Notes under the pieces: model-generated | Databases searched by the model: none | What the model saw: the letters and a program-made list of their open reading frames with translations, nothing else | Told to the model about the DNA's origin: nothing | DNA from: Achromobacter sp. RTa | GTDB taxonomy: Bacteria > Pseudomonadota > Gammaproteobacteria > Burkholderiales > Burkholderiaceae_B | DNA: 64,000 nucleotides | Direction of reading: 5' to 3' | Assembly: GCF_000757485.1 (NCBI RefSeq) | Contig: NZ_JPYO01000045.1 | Coordinates: 132,111-196,110 of the forward strand | Shown here: positions 34,144 through 42,721 of the stretch, in pieces | Layout of the letters: each line of letters begins with the position of its first letter | Numbering within the stretch: position 1 is the stretch's first letter | Program-made: the position numbers and the translations under genes

Positions 34144-35421
34144 ATGGAACCCTGGCTTCGAGCCGCCGCCAACGATGCGGCGCTGATGAGTGATTTCAAG
34201 ACGGTCTGCGGCTTTGGCGGACGCATGTCCGGCAGCGGGCAGGACGATGCCGCCATGGCGTGGGCCATGGCGCGCGCCGGGGAGGTAGCCGCAGCCGCCC
34301 GGACGCTGACCGTGCCCTACGATGCCTGGCGTTGCGGGGCCGCCAACCTGGAATTGCTGGGGGCGGCGCGCCAGCCCTTGGCTTGCCGGCCTTTGCTGCG
34401 CTCGGCGTCCACGCCGGAGGGCGGGCTGGAATTGGACGTCGTCGACGCGGGGCGTGGGCGTCCCGAGGATTTCGCCCGGCTCGGCGATCGGGCGCGCGGC
34501 CGCGCCGTGCTGGTGCGCCACGAGTACCCGTTCACCGGCGACCACGTGCACCGGCGCCGCAAGTACGACATGGCGGTTGAGGCGGGCGCCGCGGCGTTCC
34601 TGATCGCCAACAATGTGCCCGGCCAAGGCGTGCTGTCCGGCTCGTCGGGCAGGCCGCGCGGCGGCGCGGGCATTCCCGCGGCCTACATCGACCATGAAGG
34701 GGGCGCGGCGCTGGCGTCCGCCTGCGAGGCGGGGGCGGCGCGCGTGCGCATCGCGGTCAGCGGCGAGGAGGTCGAAGACGCGCGCGCAAGCGTCGGCATC
34801 GCGGAGATTCCGGGCGGCCGCGATGGCGTGATCGTCATCAGCGCCCACATGGACGGGCACGATCTGGGCGTCAGCGCGCTGGACAACGGCACGGGCGTGG
34901 CGGCCGCGCTGGCCGCGTTCCGAGCGCTGGCGGCGCGGGTCGGGCCGGACACGCCCAGCCTGCGGCTTTGCTTTTTCTGCGCCGAGGAATGGGCGCTGAC
35001 CGGTTCGGCGCGCTACTTGGCGGAACTCGCGCCCGCCGAGCGGGCGCGCATCAAGTTCGACATCAATCTCGATACGGTGGCCGGCGATGCAAGCCTGACG
35101 GCGCTGATCAGCGATTTCCCGGCGCTGGCGGCGGTCGTGAAGGATGCCGGCGACGCCAGCGGCGTGGCGGTGGGGACCTGGCTGCCCTTGATGCCGAATT
35201 CCGACCATGCCAACTTTGCGCGCCATGGCATTCCGGCATTGCGCCTGCTGGCCGGATTCGGCAAGCCGGAGTCGCGCGTCAACAACATTCTGTCGGCGGG
35301 CGACGTCCCCGCCATCATCGAGGAAGCCGAGTTGCGCCAGGCCGTGGCGGTCACTTGCGCGTTGGCGGACGCCGCCTTGCGGATGAGCGACGCGCAGCTC
35401 GCGTCCTTGGCGTCCAGATAG
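34144..35421 (+). CDS. M28-family zinc metallopeptidase with PA domain
   Basis: 425 residues without an obvious signal peptide, so probably cytoplasmic. A PA-type insertion (about 90-215) precedes the catalytic domain. Two-zinc ligands can be placed: His in ISAHMDGHD, bridging Asp in SALDNGTGV, the Glu pair in CAEEW, Asp in NLDTVAGD and His in NSDHANF. M28 enzymes are aminopeptidases or acylamino-acid amidohydrolases. Follows the Bug gene on the same strand, so the two may form a binding-and-hydrolysis unit. Substrate unknown. Confidence 0.88.
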   Translation: MEPWLRAAANDAALMSDFKTVCGFGGRMSGSGQDDAAMAWAMARAGEVAAAARTLTVPYDAWRCGAANLELLGAARQPLACRPLLRSASTPEGGLELDVVDAGRGRPEDFARLGDRARGRAVLVRHEYPFTGDHVHRRRKYDMAVEAGAAAFLIANNVPGQGVLSGSSGRPRGGAGIPAAYIDHEGGAALASACEAGAARVRIAVSGEEVEDARASVGIAEIPGGRDGVIVISAHMDGHDLGVSALDNGTGVAAALAAFRALAARVGPDTPSLRLCFFCAEEWALTGSARYLAELAPAERARIKFDINLDTVAGDASLTALISDFPALAAVVKDAGDASGVAVGTWLPLMPNSDHANFARHGIPALRLLAGFGKPESRVNNILSAGDVPAIIEEAELRQAVAVTCALADAALRMSDAQLASLASR

Positions 35422-35433
35422 ACAGCGGGCGCG

Positions 35434-36333
35434 CTACTGCCTGCCCAGGCTGATGCCGTCGCGGATGCGCCGGAAGGCGGGCAGGGCGGCCGCCATGCCG
35501 TCGCGCGTGGTGGTGCAGTTCATGGAGACCCGCAGCGTGAGGGTATCGACGAGCGCGGTGTATTGCAGCAGCCGCTCGCGATCCGGCCCGCCGGCGGGCG
35601 GGGCGACGAAGTCCACGCCCCGGGCCCCGTGCAGCTCGAATGCCTGGCGTTCTTCGAGCCCTACGCCGTGCTCGGCCTGCGCGGCCTTGGCGGCGACCAG
35701 CCGGGCCTCCGCCGTAAGGGGCGTGCCCGCGCCGGGACGGGTCTTCAGCGTCTTGCGCGGCGCAGCGAAGCCGATGCCGCACAGCGCGTCGGCGGCCCCC
35801 GCCGAGGGTGGAGCGCCGGTGGCGCTGGCAATCTGGACGAGCACGTCGAACTCCGGCGTGCGGCCGGTGCGCAGGATCTGGTAGGGGGCGGGCACCGTTA
35901 CACCGAAGCCGCGCGCCGGGTCGGCATACTGGCGCCTGGTGCTTGAGGAAGGCTGCGGCGCCTGGCCCTCGGTCTGGAAACGCACCGGCAGCATCACGAT
36001 TTCCTTTTCGGCCGCCATGTCGGGAGCGAAGGCGGGCAGCGGGCTCGCCCGGCGGACCATGCCGGAGGCGGCGTTGTCCACGGCGACATAGCCAGAGGAA
36101 CTTGCCAACTCCACCTTATCGATCTTGCCGTCGCGCAGGACGGTCAGGCGCAGGCGCAGGTTGAGCGGACCTTCCAGGTCGCGGGCTTCCTTGGGCATGG
36201 AGAGGTGGCGCTGCAACTGGCGCACCACGGCGTTGCTCCATTCTGCGCGGGATGCAGGGACGGCGGCCGCAGCGGCGGCGGACGCGCACAGCACGATCGC
36301 GGCCATCGCCGATGCGCGGAGCGGCCAATTCAT
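35434..36333 (-). CDS. Secreted protein with N-terminal TonB-C-like domain, unknown function
   Basis: 299 residues from ATG 36333 (AGGAG upstream). Signal peptide followed by a region (about 30-125) resembling the TonB C-terminal/TolA fold: VRQLQRHLSMPKEARDLEG, then LRDGKIDKVELASSSGYVAVDNAA and VRRASPLPAF. The remainder (about 145-299) has no family I recognise; it contains a pair of Cys (ALCGIGF and MNCTTTRDG) that could bridge. No TonB transmembrane anchor is present. Converges with the peptidase gene 12 bp away. Likely periplasmic; role unknown. Confidence 0.7.
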   Translation of the reverse strand: MNWPLRASAMAAIVLCASAAAAAAVPASRAEWSNAVVRQLQRHLSMPKEARDLEGPLNLRLRLTVLRDGKIDKVELASSSGYVAVDNAASGMVRRASPLPAFAPDMAAEKEIVMLPVRFQTEGQAPQPSSSTRRQYADPARGFGVTVPAPYQILRTGRTPEFDVLVQIASATGAPPSAGAADALCGIGFAAPRKTLKTRPGAGTPLTAEARLVAAKAAQAEHGVGLEERQAFELHGARGVDFVAPPAGGPDRERLLQYTALVDTLTLRVSMNCTTTRDGMAAALPAFRRIRDGISLGRQ

Positions 36334-36416
36334 GTCGGGAGTTCTCCTGGGTGACCGGGGCCCGGCGGGCGGCCGGACGCGTGGCCGCAGCATAACCCGG
36401 CCGCGCATCCGGCGCG

Positions 36417-37766
36417 TCAGGCCTGGCCCAACGCCAGGTCGTCGAACAGCAGGTCGCCGCCCATCTGGCCGCCCTTGAGCATCAGTTCCATGCCATCCAT
36501 GCGCGGGTCATCGCTGCGCGCGATGCTGACGGTGACGCCCGGCGCGAGCACGCAGCGAAACGCCAAGCCCCACAGGCCCAGCGCCAGCGTAGCCTGGCTG
36601 GAGGTGTCGCCGCCTGCGATGCCGATGCGGCCGAGCCGCTGGCCGGCCTGCGCGCAGCCTTGCACGATGGCGGCGGCCAGCCGGGCGGTGGCGCGGGCGG
36701 TGGCCGCGGTATGTTCCGCGGCGGGCGCGTGGCCGGGGCTGTCGGTATGCACCAGCACGTTCTTGCCCTGCGCCAGCGCGGCGATGGCCTGCCGGGCCTG
36801 TGCGGCGGCGTAGCCCTCATCAGCGAGAAGCTGCTCCACGCGCAGCGGCTGGCGCATGTAGTGGCGGCAGGCGGCGATCTGCCTGGCCGTGACGGGCGAC
36901 AGGCTGCCCGCCATGACCAGCACCGGCCCGGCGGCGGCCGGCAACGGGGCGGGCGCGAGGCTTGCGCGGGCGCCCGGCATGGCGCGGGCCAGCGCCTGCT
37001 GCACGCTGCTGGGGCCGACGGCCAGCAGCGGCAGGCAGGAGGCGGCTCGCCAGATCAGGCGGCCGATGACGGGCAGTTGCTCGTCGTCGACCAGGTCCAG
37101 CAACAAGGGGCCGTCGGTCGTTTCGATGATCTGGTCGATCCAATGCTCCAGCGCGGGCGCGTCCGCCGCCTGCCGCAGGCGGGGGTAGGCCGTGTGCGGC
37201 ACGGAGCGCACGTCGAGCAGGCCTTGCGCCGCAAGATGCCGCCGCAGGTCCGCTTCGTGCATGGGCGTGACAGGGTGCGCGCTCATGACCGGATGGCGGT
37301 CGATGCGATGGATCTCGGGGGCGGAGCCCGCGCGGGCGAACAGCTGGGCGAAGCTGCAATAGCGTCCGATGCTGGGTTGGCCGCCCACGATGGGCACCAG
37401 CGGGTTGGGCATGTGGCGGCGCAGCTCCTGGACGGCGGCGCCGATGTTGCCGACGTGGGGCGCGCTGTCGAAGGTGGAACAGCATTTGTAGTGCAGCACG
37501 CGCGCGCCCGTGCCGGCCATGAAGCGGCCCACGCCGCGCAGCTCCACCTGCATATCCGCGGGAGCCATGCCCCGGGCCGCGCCCGCGATGCCGATGGCGT
37601 CCAGCGGGCCGGCCCGCCGCAACTGCTCCGCCGTGGGCACGCCCAGGAACAGCAGGCTGCGCAGGCCGGCGCGGGAAACCTCCGCGAGCGTGTCGGTGGC
37701 TCCGGTGAAATCGTCGCCGTACCAGGACACTCGCGGCGGAACGGGGCCGCGCTCGCCGCCGCTCAT
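36417..37766 (-). CDS. Four-carbon acid-sugar kinase family protein (DUF1537; OtnK/OiaK-like)
   Basis: 449 residues from ATG 37766, in a 4-bp ATGA overlap with the upstream RuBisCO-like gene. N-terminal substrate domain: WYGDDFTGATDTLAEV (family signature), LHYKCCSTFDSAPHVGNIG and IVGGQPSIGRYC. C-terminal nucleotide domain: VMAGSLSPVT, RIGIAGGDTSSQA and LMLKGGQMGGDLLFD. These kinases phosphorylate acid sugars such as erythronate, threonate or 3-oxo-isoapionate. Coupling to a RuBisCO-like gene matches the OiaK-OiaX step of apionate degradation, so an oxo-isoapionate-type substrate is likely. Confidence 0.88.
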   Translation of the reverse strand: MSGGERGPVPPRVSWYGDDFTGATDTLAEVSRAGLRSLLFLGVPTAEQLRRAGPLDAIGIAGAARGMAPADMQVELRGVGRFMAGTGARVLHYKCCSTFDSAPHVGNIGAAVQELRRHMPNPLVPIVGGQPSIGRYCSFAQLFARAGSAPEIHRIDRHPVMSAHPVTPMHEADLRRHLAAQGLLDVRSVPHTAYPRLRQAADAPALEHWIDQIIETTDGPLLLDLVDDEQLPVIGRLIWRAASCLPLLAVGPSSVQQALARAMPGARASLAPAPLPAAAGPVLVMAGSLSPVTARQIAACRHYMRQPLRVEQLLADEGYAAAQARQAIAALAQGKNVLVHTDSPGHAPAAEHTAATARATARLAAAIVQGCAQAGQRLGRIGIAGGDTSSQATLALGLWGLAFRCVLAPGVTVSIARSDDPRMDGMELMLKGGQMGGDLLFDDLALGQA

Positions 37767-39040
37767 GCGCGGTTTCCGAAGAAGTCGATCGCGCGCCGCA
37801 GCTCGGGCGCCTGGCGCGCATGGTCTTCCAGGCTTTGCCCCTCGCGCATCGCCTGCCAGGCCTGGCGGATGCTCAGCACGCCGGCCGCCGGGCCGTCCGG
37901 ATGGGCGAGGATGCCGCCGCCCGACATGAACAGCAGGTCGTCGCTGCGCACGGCGGACCAGGTGGCGGGCACGGTGCCCGCCCATTGGCCGGACGAGAAA
38001 GCGGGCATGACGGGGTCGTCGATGCCATACGTAAGCGACGCCAGGCAATCGCGCGCGGAGTCCACGACTTCGCGATCGTCCTGCGAGAACTTGCCTTGCA
38101 GGCCGTGGACGTGCATATGGTCCACGCCGGCCAGGCGCCACAGCGTCTGGTAGGCCTGGAAGCCCATGCCCAGCAGGGCGTGGCGCGACAGCGCGCCGTA
38201 GCCGTTGCGGTGGCCGTGCAGGACCAGGGGCGTGCTGCGGCGCAGGGTCTGGATGGCGGAATAGCCGCAGTGGTTCAGGCTGGCCATGACGCAGGTGCCT
38301 CCCTCGCTTTCGATGAGGTCGGCGTGGCGGCGCATGGCGTCGGTCTCGTCGGTGATATTGAACGCCACCATCACCTGGCGGCCGGTGCGTTCGCGGTGGG
38401 CGCGCACCACGGCCATGACGGCCGCCACGCGCTGCGCCAGGGGCGCATGGGCCGGGTTGGCGCAGACCTCGTCGTCCTTGATGAAATCGACGCCGGCGGC
38501 GCATAGCTGGGCCACCAGGTGCGCGGTCTGCTCGGGCGACAGGCCCACGTTCGGCTTGATGATGGTGCCCACCAGCGGCCCGCTCGCCACGCCCGTCAGT
38601 TCGCGCGTGCCCGCGATGCCGGCCCGCGGCAGGTCGAACTGCGCTCGGTAGTTCGCCGGCAGCTCCATGCTTTCCAGGCGCAGGCCGGTCACTTCGCCCA
38701 GGTCGTACAGGTTGCCGCCGACCGTGGCCGCCAGCGTCGGCAGGTTGGCGCCGACATTGGCGACCGGAAAGGCGATGCGCACGCGGGCGCGCCGGTACCG
38801 GGACGGCATCCCGCCCGGCTGGCGCGCCAGCCAGGCGTTGGGCAGGCTGGGGGCGTCGGCGGAATCCAGCTCCTCGATGGATTCGACCCGCGCGCGGGCG
38901 CGGGCGCGAAGTTCATCGGTTTCGCCCTGCACGCGGGTGAACGTGCCGCAGGACTGCTCGCCGGCCATGACCTCCGCGACCCGGGCGGGATCCATGGGCG
39001 TTTCGATCAGGTAGGTGGCGGTAAACGATTGGGAATTCAT
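37763..39040 (-). CDS. RuBisCO-like protein (OiaX-type transcarboxylase/hydrolase candidate)
   Basis: 425 residues. RuBisCO large-chain fold with most catalytic positions kept: K162 in GTIIKPN (K175 of RuBisCO), the carbamate-type K188 with D190 and E191 in DFIKDDE (K201, D203, E204), H277-R278, H310, loop-6 K317 in HGLQGKF (K334), and GGGILAHPDG. The K177 equivalent is N164, so true CO2 fixation is not expected. OiaX enzymes remove a carboxyl-bearing fragment from phosphorylated 3-oxo-isoapionate. Overlaps the DUF1537 kinase gene, supporting that role. No ribulose-phosphate or small-subunit genes are present. Confidence 0.88.
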   Translation of the reverse strand: MNSQSFTATYLIETPMDPARVAEVMAGEQSCGTFTRVQGETDELRARARARVESIEELDSADAPSLPNAWLARQPGGMPSRYRRARVRIAFPVANVGANLPTLAATVGGNLYDLGEVTGLRLESMELPANYRAQFDLPRAGIAGTRELTGVASGPLVGTIIKPNVGLSPEQTAHLVAQLCAAGVDFIKDDEVCANPAHAPLAQRVAAVMAVVRAHRERTGRQVMVAFNITDETDAMRRHADLIESEGGTCVMASLNHCGYSAIQTLRRSTPLVLHGHRNGYGALSRHALLGMGFQAYQTLWRLAGVDHMHVHGLQGKFSQDDREVVDSARDCLASLTYGIDDPVMPAFSSGQWAGTVPATWSAVRSDDLLFMSGGGILAHPDGPAAGVLSIRQAWQAMREGQSLEDHARQAPELRRAIDFFGNRA

Positions 39041-39074
39041 GGTGGCGGTATGCGGCGATGGCGGACGGGGCGCG

Positions 39075-39614
39075 TCAGAGGCGGCTCAGGTCGGGGAAGG
39101 GGCGGACGGGGTCCTTGCCGTCCCAGTCGCGGGCGCTGTCCCGGATCAGGTCGAACATGCGGCCCTTGGGGCCGGCCACTTCGGACAATTCGATCACGGT
39201 GCCGGGGTGGTATTCGGTGTCGAAGTAGATGAAGCGGCCTTTTTCGCCCACTTCGCCGCTCATCTTGGGCTTGAAGCCCTGCGCCAGCAGGCGCTCCAGG
39301 TCGGCGTCGTAGTTCTCCGTCCAGTAGGCCACGTGTTGCAGGCCGGTGCGGCCGGCTTGCAGGAAATCGCGGTACATGGAGGGCACGTCGTTGCGGGTCT
39401 GGATCAGCTCGACCTGCACGAAGCCGGAGTTGGCCAGTGCCACCGAATTGTGCGGTTCATGGCTGGCGCCGTCGTACCGGTAGTTCACGATGGGCACGCG
39501 CGGGTTGTAGTACCAGGGGCCCACGCCCAGCGTGGCGCTCCAGTAGTCCATGGCGGCTTCGATATCGTGCACCACATAACCGAGTTGGCGGATTTCGCCC
39601 AGGAAACGACTCAT
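39075..39614 (-). CDS. VOC/glyoxalase-fold protein
   Basis: 179 residues. Two VOC modules: IRQLGYVVHDIEAAMDYWSATLGVGPW and GLQHVAYWTENYDADLERLLAQGF, with metal-ligand candidates in the paired strands (QLGYVV, QVELIQ, LQHVAYW, TVIELSE). Found 34 bp upstream of the RuBisCO-like gene in the same operon. VOC proteins include epimerases, isomerases and lyases acting on oxo-acids; in this context it may isomerise or prepare the oxo-acid-sugar before phosphorylation. No function can be assigned from sequence alone. Confidence 0.82.
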   Translation of the reverse strand: MSRFLGEIRQLGYVVHDIEAAMDYWSATLGVGPWYYNPRVPIVNYRYDGASHEPHNSVALANSGFVQVELIQTRNDVPSMYRDFLQAGRTGLQHVAYWTENYDADLERLLAQGFKPKMSGEVGEKGRFIYFDTEYHPGTVIELSEVAGPKGRMFDLIRDSARDWDGKDPVRPFPDLSRL

Positions 39615-39681
39615 GATGGATCTTTGCGGAAGAAGGGTTGGAGAGTGTGGGGAAGGCGCGGCCCGGATCGGGCCGCGGGCC

Positions 39682-41562
39682 TCACAGGAAACCGATGGAG
39701 AACCAGGGGAAGGCGGCCACGATGACCAGGCCCACCAGCAGGGCGGCGATATAGCCCCAGATCGGGCCGATACCCTCGTTCGGATCGACGCGGCTGATGG
39801 CGCATGCGCCGTAGTAGCCCACGCCGAAGGGCGGCGCGAACAGGCCGATGCCCATCGCGAAGATCACGACCATCGCGTAGTGGACTTCATGCACGCCCGC
39901 CTGCGCCGCGATCGGGAACAGCAGCGGGCCGAACAGCACGATGGCGGGGATGCCTTCCAGCACGCTGCCCAGGATGATGAAGGCCACGATGGACACGGCC
40001 AGGAATCCGTAGGCGCCGCCGGGCATGCCGGCCATCAGGCGGGCCAGGTCGCCCGAGAAACCCGATTGCGTCAGCGCCCAGGCCATGGCCGTGGCGCAGC
40101 CCACGATCAGCATGATGGCGCCGGAGAGCGAAGCCGTCTCGATCAGCATGGGCTTGAGGCGCGCCCAATCGAAGCGCCGGTAGATCAGCAGTCCGATGAT
40201 CGCGGAATAAACGATGCCGATGGTGGAGACCTCGGTGGCGGTCGCCACGCCTTCGACCACCGCGGCGCGGATCACGAAGGGCAGCGCCACCGCGGGCAGC
40301 GCGATCACGAAATAGCGGCCGATTTCCCTGGGCGTGAAACGCTGGGCCAGGCTCAGGTCTTCCTTGCGGTAGCGCCACCACACCACCGAGCACAGCGCCA
40401 GGCCCAGCACCACGGCGGGCAGCAGGCCGCCGGTGAACAGCGCCGCGATGGACACGCCCGTCACCGAGCCGATGGTGATGAGGACGATCGAGGGCGGAAT
40501 GGTCTCGGTCTGCGCGCCGGTGGCCGACAGCAGCGCGACCAGGTCTCCGGGCTTGGCGCCGCGCTTCTGCATTTCGGGGAACAGCACCGGCGCGATGGCC
40601 GCCATGTCGGCGATCTTGGAGCCCGATATGCCCGACACCAGGTACATGGCGCCGATCAGCACATAGGACAGCCCGCCACGCACATGGCCCAGCAGGCTGG
40701 CGAGGAACTGGATCATGGCGCGAGCCATGCCGGTCATTTCGATCAGCGATCCCAGGAAGATGAACAGCGGCACGGCCAGCAGCATCAGATGGGACATGCC
40801 TTCGTCCAGCCGGCCCACCATAACCAACATGGGGGTGTTGGTGGTCAGGACCAGGTAGGAGAAGGTCGCCAGCGCGAACGAGAAGGCGATCGGCACGCCC
40901 GCGAAGACGGTGGCGGCGACGATGCCGACGAAGAAGATCAGCAGGTTCAGCTTGCCCAGCGGGGAGAACAGCGGCTGGGCCAGCCAGAACAGCGCCACCA
41001 CGGCCGCCGCGCCTGCCAGCGCCGCCAGCATCTGGGCCAGGGTCTGCGTGCGCACCAGCCGCAGCAGGGCCACCACGGCCATCAGCCCCATGCCGACCGG
41101 GATGGCGGCGGCGCGCCAGGCGTTGCTCAGTTCCAGAGCGGGCGTGATGATGAAGTGTTCCTCATGCGCATACTCGATGGCGGGCGCGAGGATCAGCGCC
41201 AGGAAGGCCAGCGATGCGGCCAGGGCGACGGTCTCCAGCTGCGCGCGCCGCGCGGGGCCGACATTGTTGACCAGCGCGGTCATGCGCATGTGCTCGCCGC
41301 GCCGCAGCGCGACGACCGCGCCCAGCATGGACAGCCACAGGAACAGGATGGATGCGAGCTCGTCGGACCAGACCAGCGGGCTGTGGAACGCGTAGCGCGC
41401 CACTACGCCCGCGAACAGCACGGCGATCTCGACCAGCACGATGGCCGCCGCCACGTGTTCGACCACGCAGCCCAGCAGTCCGTCTAGCGCGCCGGCGGCC
41501 CGGCGCAGGGGGTGGGCCGGCAGCAGGGGCGGCGCGGCGTGGGGAGCGGACAGGGAGGACAT
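39682..41562 (-). CDS. TRAP transporter fused small-large permease (DctQ-DctM)
   Basis: 626 residues. The first ~190 residues are DctQ-like, with FHSPLVWSDELASILFLWLSMLGAVVALRRGEH; after a linker helix the DctM channel begins near residue 205 (FFVGIVAATVFAGVPIAFSFALA) with PLFIFLGSLIEMTG, GSKIADMAAIAPVLFPEMQKRG, TGAQTETIPPSIVL and GPLLFPIA. Sodium-driven import of an organic acid across the inner membrane, using the DctP protein encoded 9 bp upstream. Fusion of Q and M is common in this family. Confidence 0.93.
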   Translation of the reverse strand: MSSLSAPHAAPPLLPAHPLRRAAGALDGLLGCVVEHVAAAIVLVEIAVLFAGVVARYAFHSPLVWSDELASILFLWLSMLGAVVALRRGEHMRMTALVNNVGPARRAQLETVALAASLAFLALILAPAIEYAHEEHFIITPALELSNAWRAAAIPVGMGLMAVVALLRLVRTQTLAQMLAALAGAAAVVALFWLAQPLFSPLGKLNLLIFFVGIVAATVFAGVPIAFSFALATFSYLVLTTNTPMLVMVGRLDEGMSHLMLLAVPLFIFLGSLIEMTGMARAMIQFLASLLGHVRGGLSYVLIGAMYLVSGISGSKIADMAAIAPVLFPEMQKRGAKPGDLVALLSATGAQTETIPPSIVLITIGSVTGVSIAALFTGGLLPAVVLGLALCSVVWWRYRKEDLSLAQRFTPREIGRYFVIALPAVALPFVIRAAVVEGVATATEVSTIGIVYSAIIGLLIYRRFDWARLKPMLIETASLSGAIMLIVGCATAMAWALTQSGFSGDLARLMAGMPGGAYGFLAVSIVAFIILGSVLEGIPAIVLFGPLLFPIAAQAGVHEVHYAMVVIFAMGIGLFAPPFGVGYYGACAISRVDPNEGIGPIWGYIAALLVGLVIVAAFPWFSIGFL

Positions 41563-41571
41563 GGCGCGACC

Positions 41572-42591
41572 TCAGGCCAGCTTGCCGACGGCCTGCTCCA
41601 GTAGGGCCCAGGCCTCGTTGCCGAAGCGGCCCTGCCATTCCTTGTAGAAACCGGCGCTGCGCAACTGCTGGCGGAAACTGTCGGCGGACGGCTGGTTGAA
41701 CAGCAGGCCCTTGCCTTCCAGGTCCGACTGCACAGAGGCGTTGAGCTTCTTGATGTCCTCGCGCTGCGCCAGGCCGGCTTCGTTGATGCCGCGGGCCACG
41801 ACCGTCTTCAGGTCTTCCGGCAGGCCTTCCCACATGCGGCCGTTGGCGATGAACCAGTAGCCGTCCCAGATATGGTTGGTGAGCGAGCAGTACTTCTGCA
41901 CTTCGTACAGCTTGGCGACCTGGATGATGGGCAGCGGGTTCTCCTGGGCGTCCACCACCTTGGTCTGCAGCGACGAATAGACTTCGCTGAATTGCAGGCT
42001 GGCCGGGGCGGCGCCCAGGCCCTTGAACATGGAGATCGGCAGCGAGCTCACCGGCACGCGGATCTTCAGGCCCTCCATGTCGGCCGCCGTGTTGACGGGC
42101 GCCTTGCTGCTGGTGGTCTGGCGGAAGCCGTTGTCCCACATTTTTTCGAAGGCGTACAGGCGGCGCTGCGCGATGGCGGCGCGCACGTGCGCGCCCAGCG
42201 CGCCGTCCATGGCGCTCCAGACCTGGTTGTAGTCCTTGAAGGCGAAGCCGACGGCGTTGATCGCGGCGACCGGCACCAGGGTCGCGATGACCAGCGCCGA
42301 AGGCGTAAAGAAGTCGATGCCGCCCGAGCGCACCTGGGCCAGCATGTCGGTGTCTCCGCCCAGCTGGTTGTTCGGGAAGATCTTGATGTCCACGCGGCCG
42401 TTGCTTTCCTTGAGGATGCGTTCGGCCGCTTCCTGGGCGCGGATGTTCAGCGGGTGGGTGACGGGCAGGTTGTTGCCGTACTTGAGCGTGTAGTCGGCCG
42501 CGCGGGCGATCAGCGGGAAGCCGCTGGTCAGGGCTAGGGCGGGAACCGCGGCAAGGCGGCGCAGGGCACTGCGGCGTGTCAGCAGCTTCAT
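41572..42591 (-). CDS. TRAP transporter substrate-binding protein (DctP)
   Basis: 339 residues from ATG 42591 (GGAGAC upstream); an in-frame ATG at 42609 is less favoured. Signal region TRRSALRRLAAVPALALTSG looks Tat-like, then ADYTLKYGNNLPVTHPLN, IKIFPNNQLGGD, GLKIRVPVSSLPISMFKGLGAAP with the carboxylate-binding Arg, and QFSEVYSSLQTKVVDAQENPL. First gene of the five-gene operon with VOC, RuBisCO-like and kinase genes, so the imported acid is presumably the pathway substrate. An 18-bp repeat 23 bp upstream may be the LacI operator. Confidence 0.93.
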   Translation of the reverse strand: MKLLTRRSALRRLAAVPALALTSGFPLIARAADYTLKYGNNLPVTHPLNIRAQEAAERILKESNGRVDIKIFPNNQLGGDTDMLAQVRSGGIDFFTPSALVIATLVPVAAINAVGFAFKDYNQVWSAMDGALGAHVRAAIAQRRLYAFEKMWDNGFRQTTSSKAPVNTAADMEGLKIRVPVSSLPISMFKGLGAAPASLQFSEVYSSLQTKVVDAQENPLPIIQVAKLYEVQKYCSLTNHIWDGYWFIANGRMWEGLPEDLKTVVARGINEAGLAQREDIKKLNASVQSDLEGKGLLFNQPSADSFRQQLRSAGFYKEWQGRFGNEAWALLEQAVGKLA

Positions 42592-42613
42592 GGTTGTCTC
42601 CATAAACATGGTT

Positions 42614-42721
42614 ATGATGTTTTTTGATGTGCCACAAAAGCGCCAATCCCATGCGGCAGACTGGACAATAGTGAATTGGCGCTATCATCGTCAAACTTCT
42701 TTCATGATGGTTTTTGATGTG
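42614..42721. promoter_or_regulatory. Two 18-bp direct repeats in the dctP/LacI intergenic region
   Basis: ATGATGTTTTTTGATGTG (42614-42631) recurs as ATGATGGTTTTTGATGTG (42704-42721), 17 of 18 identical and exactly 90 bp apart. One copy sits just upstream of dctP, the other over the proposed LacI start. Paired sites flanking a divergent promoter region suit a LacI tetramer or dimers and would give both operon repression and autoregulation. Confidence 0.6.

Noticed and set aside
37763..39040. Genuine CO2-fixing RuBisCO
   Set aside because: K177 equivalent is Asn, no small subunit or phosphoribulokinase gene, and the operon context is acid-sugar uptake.
39613..41487. Long rightward open frame opposite the TRAP permease
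   Set aside because: Antisense artefact rich in His, Gln and Gly; the permease reads through the same span with all family motifs.
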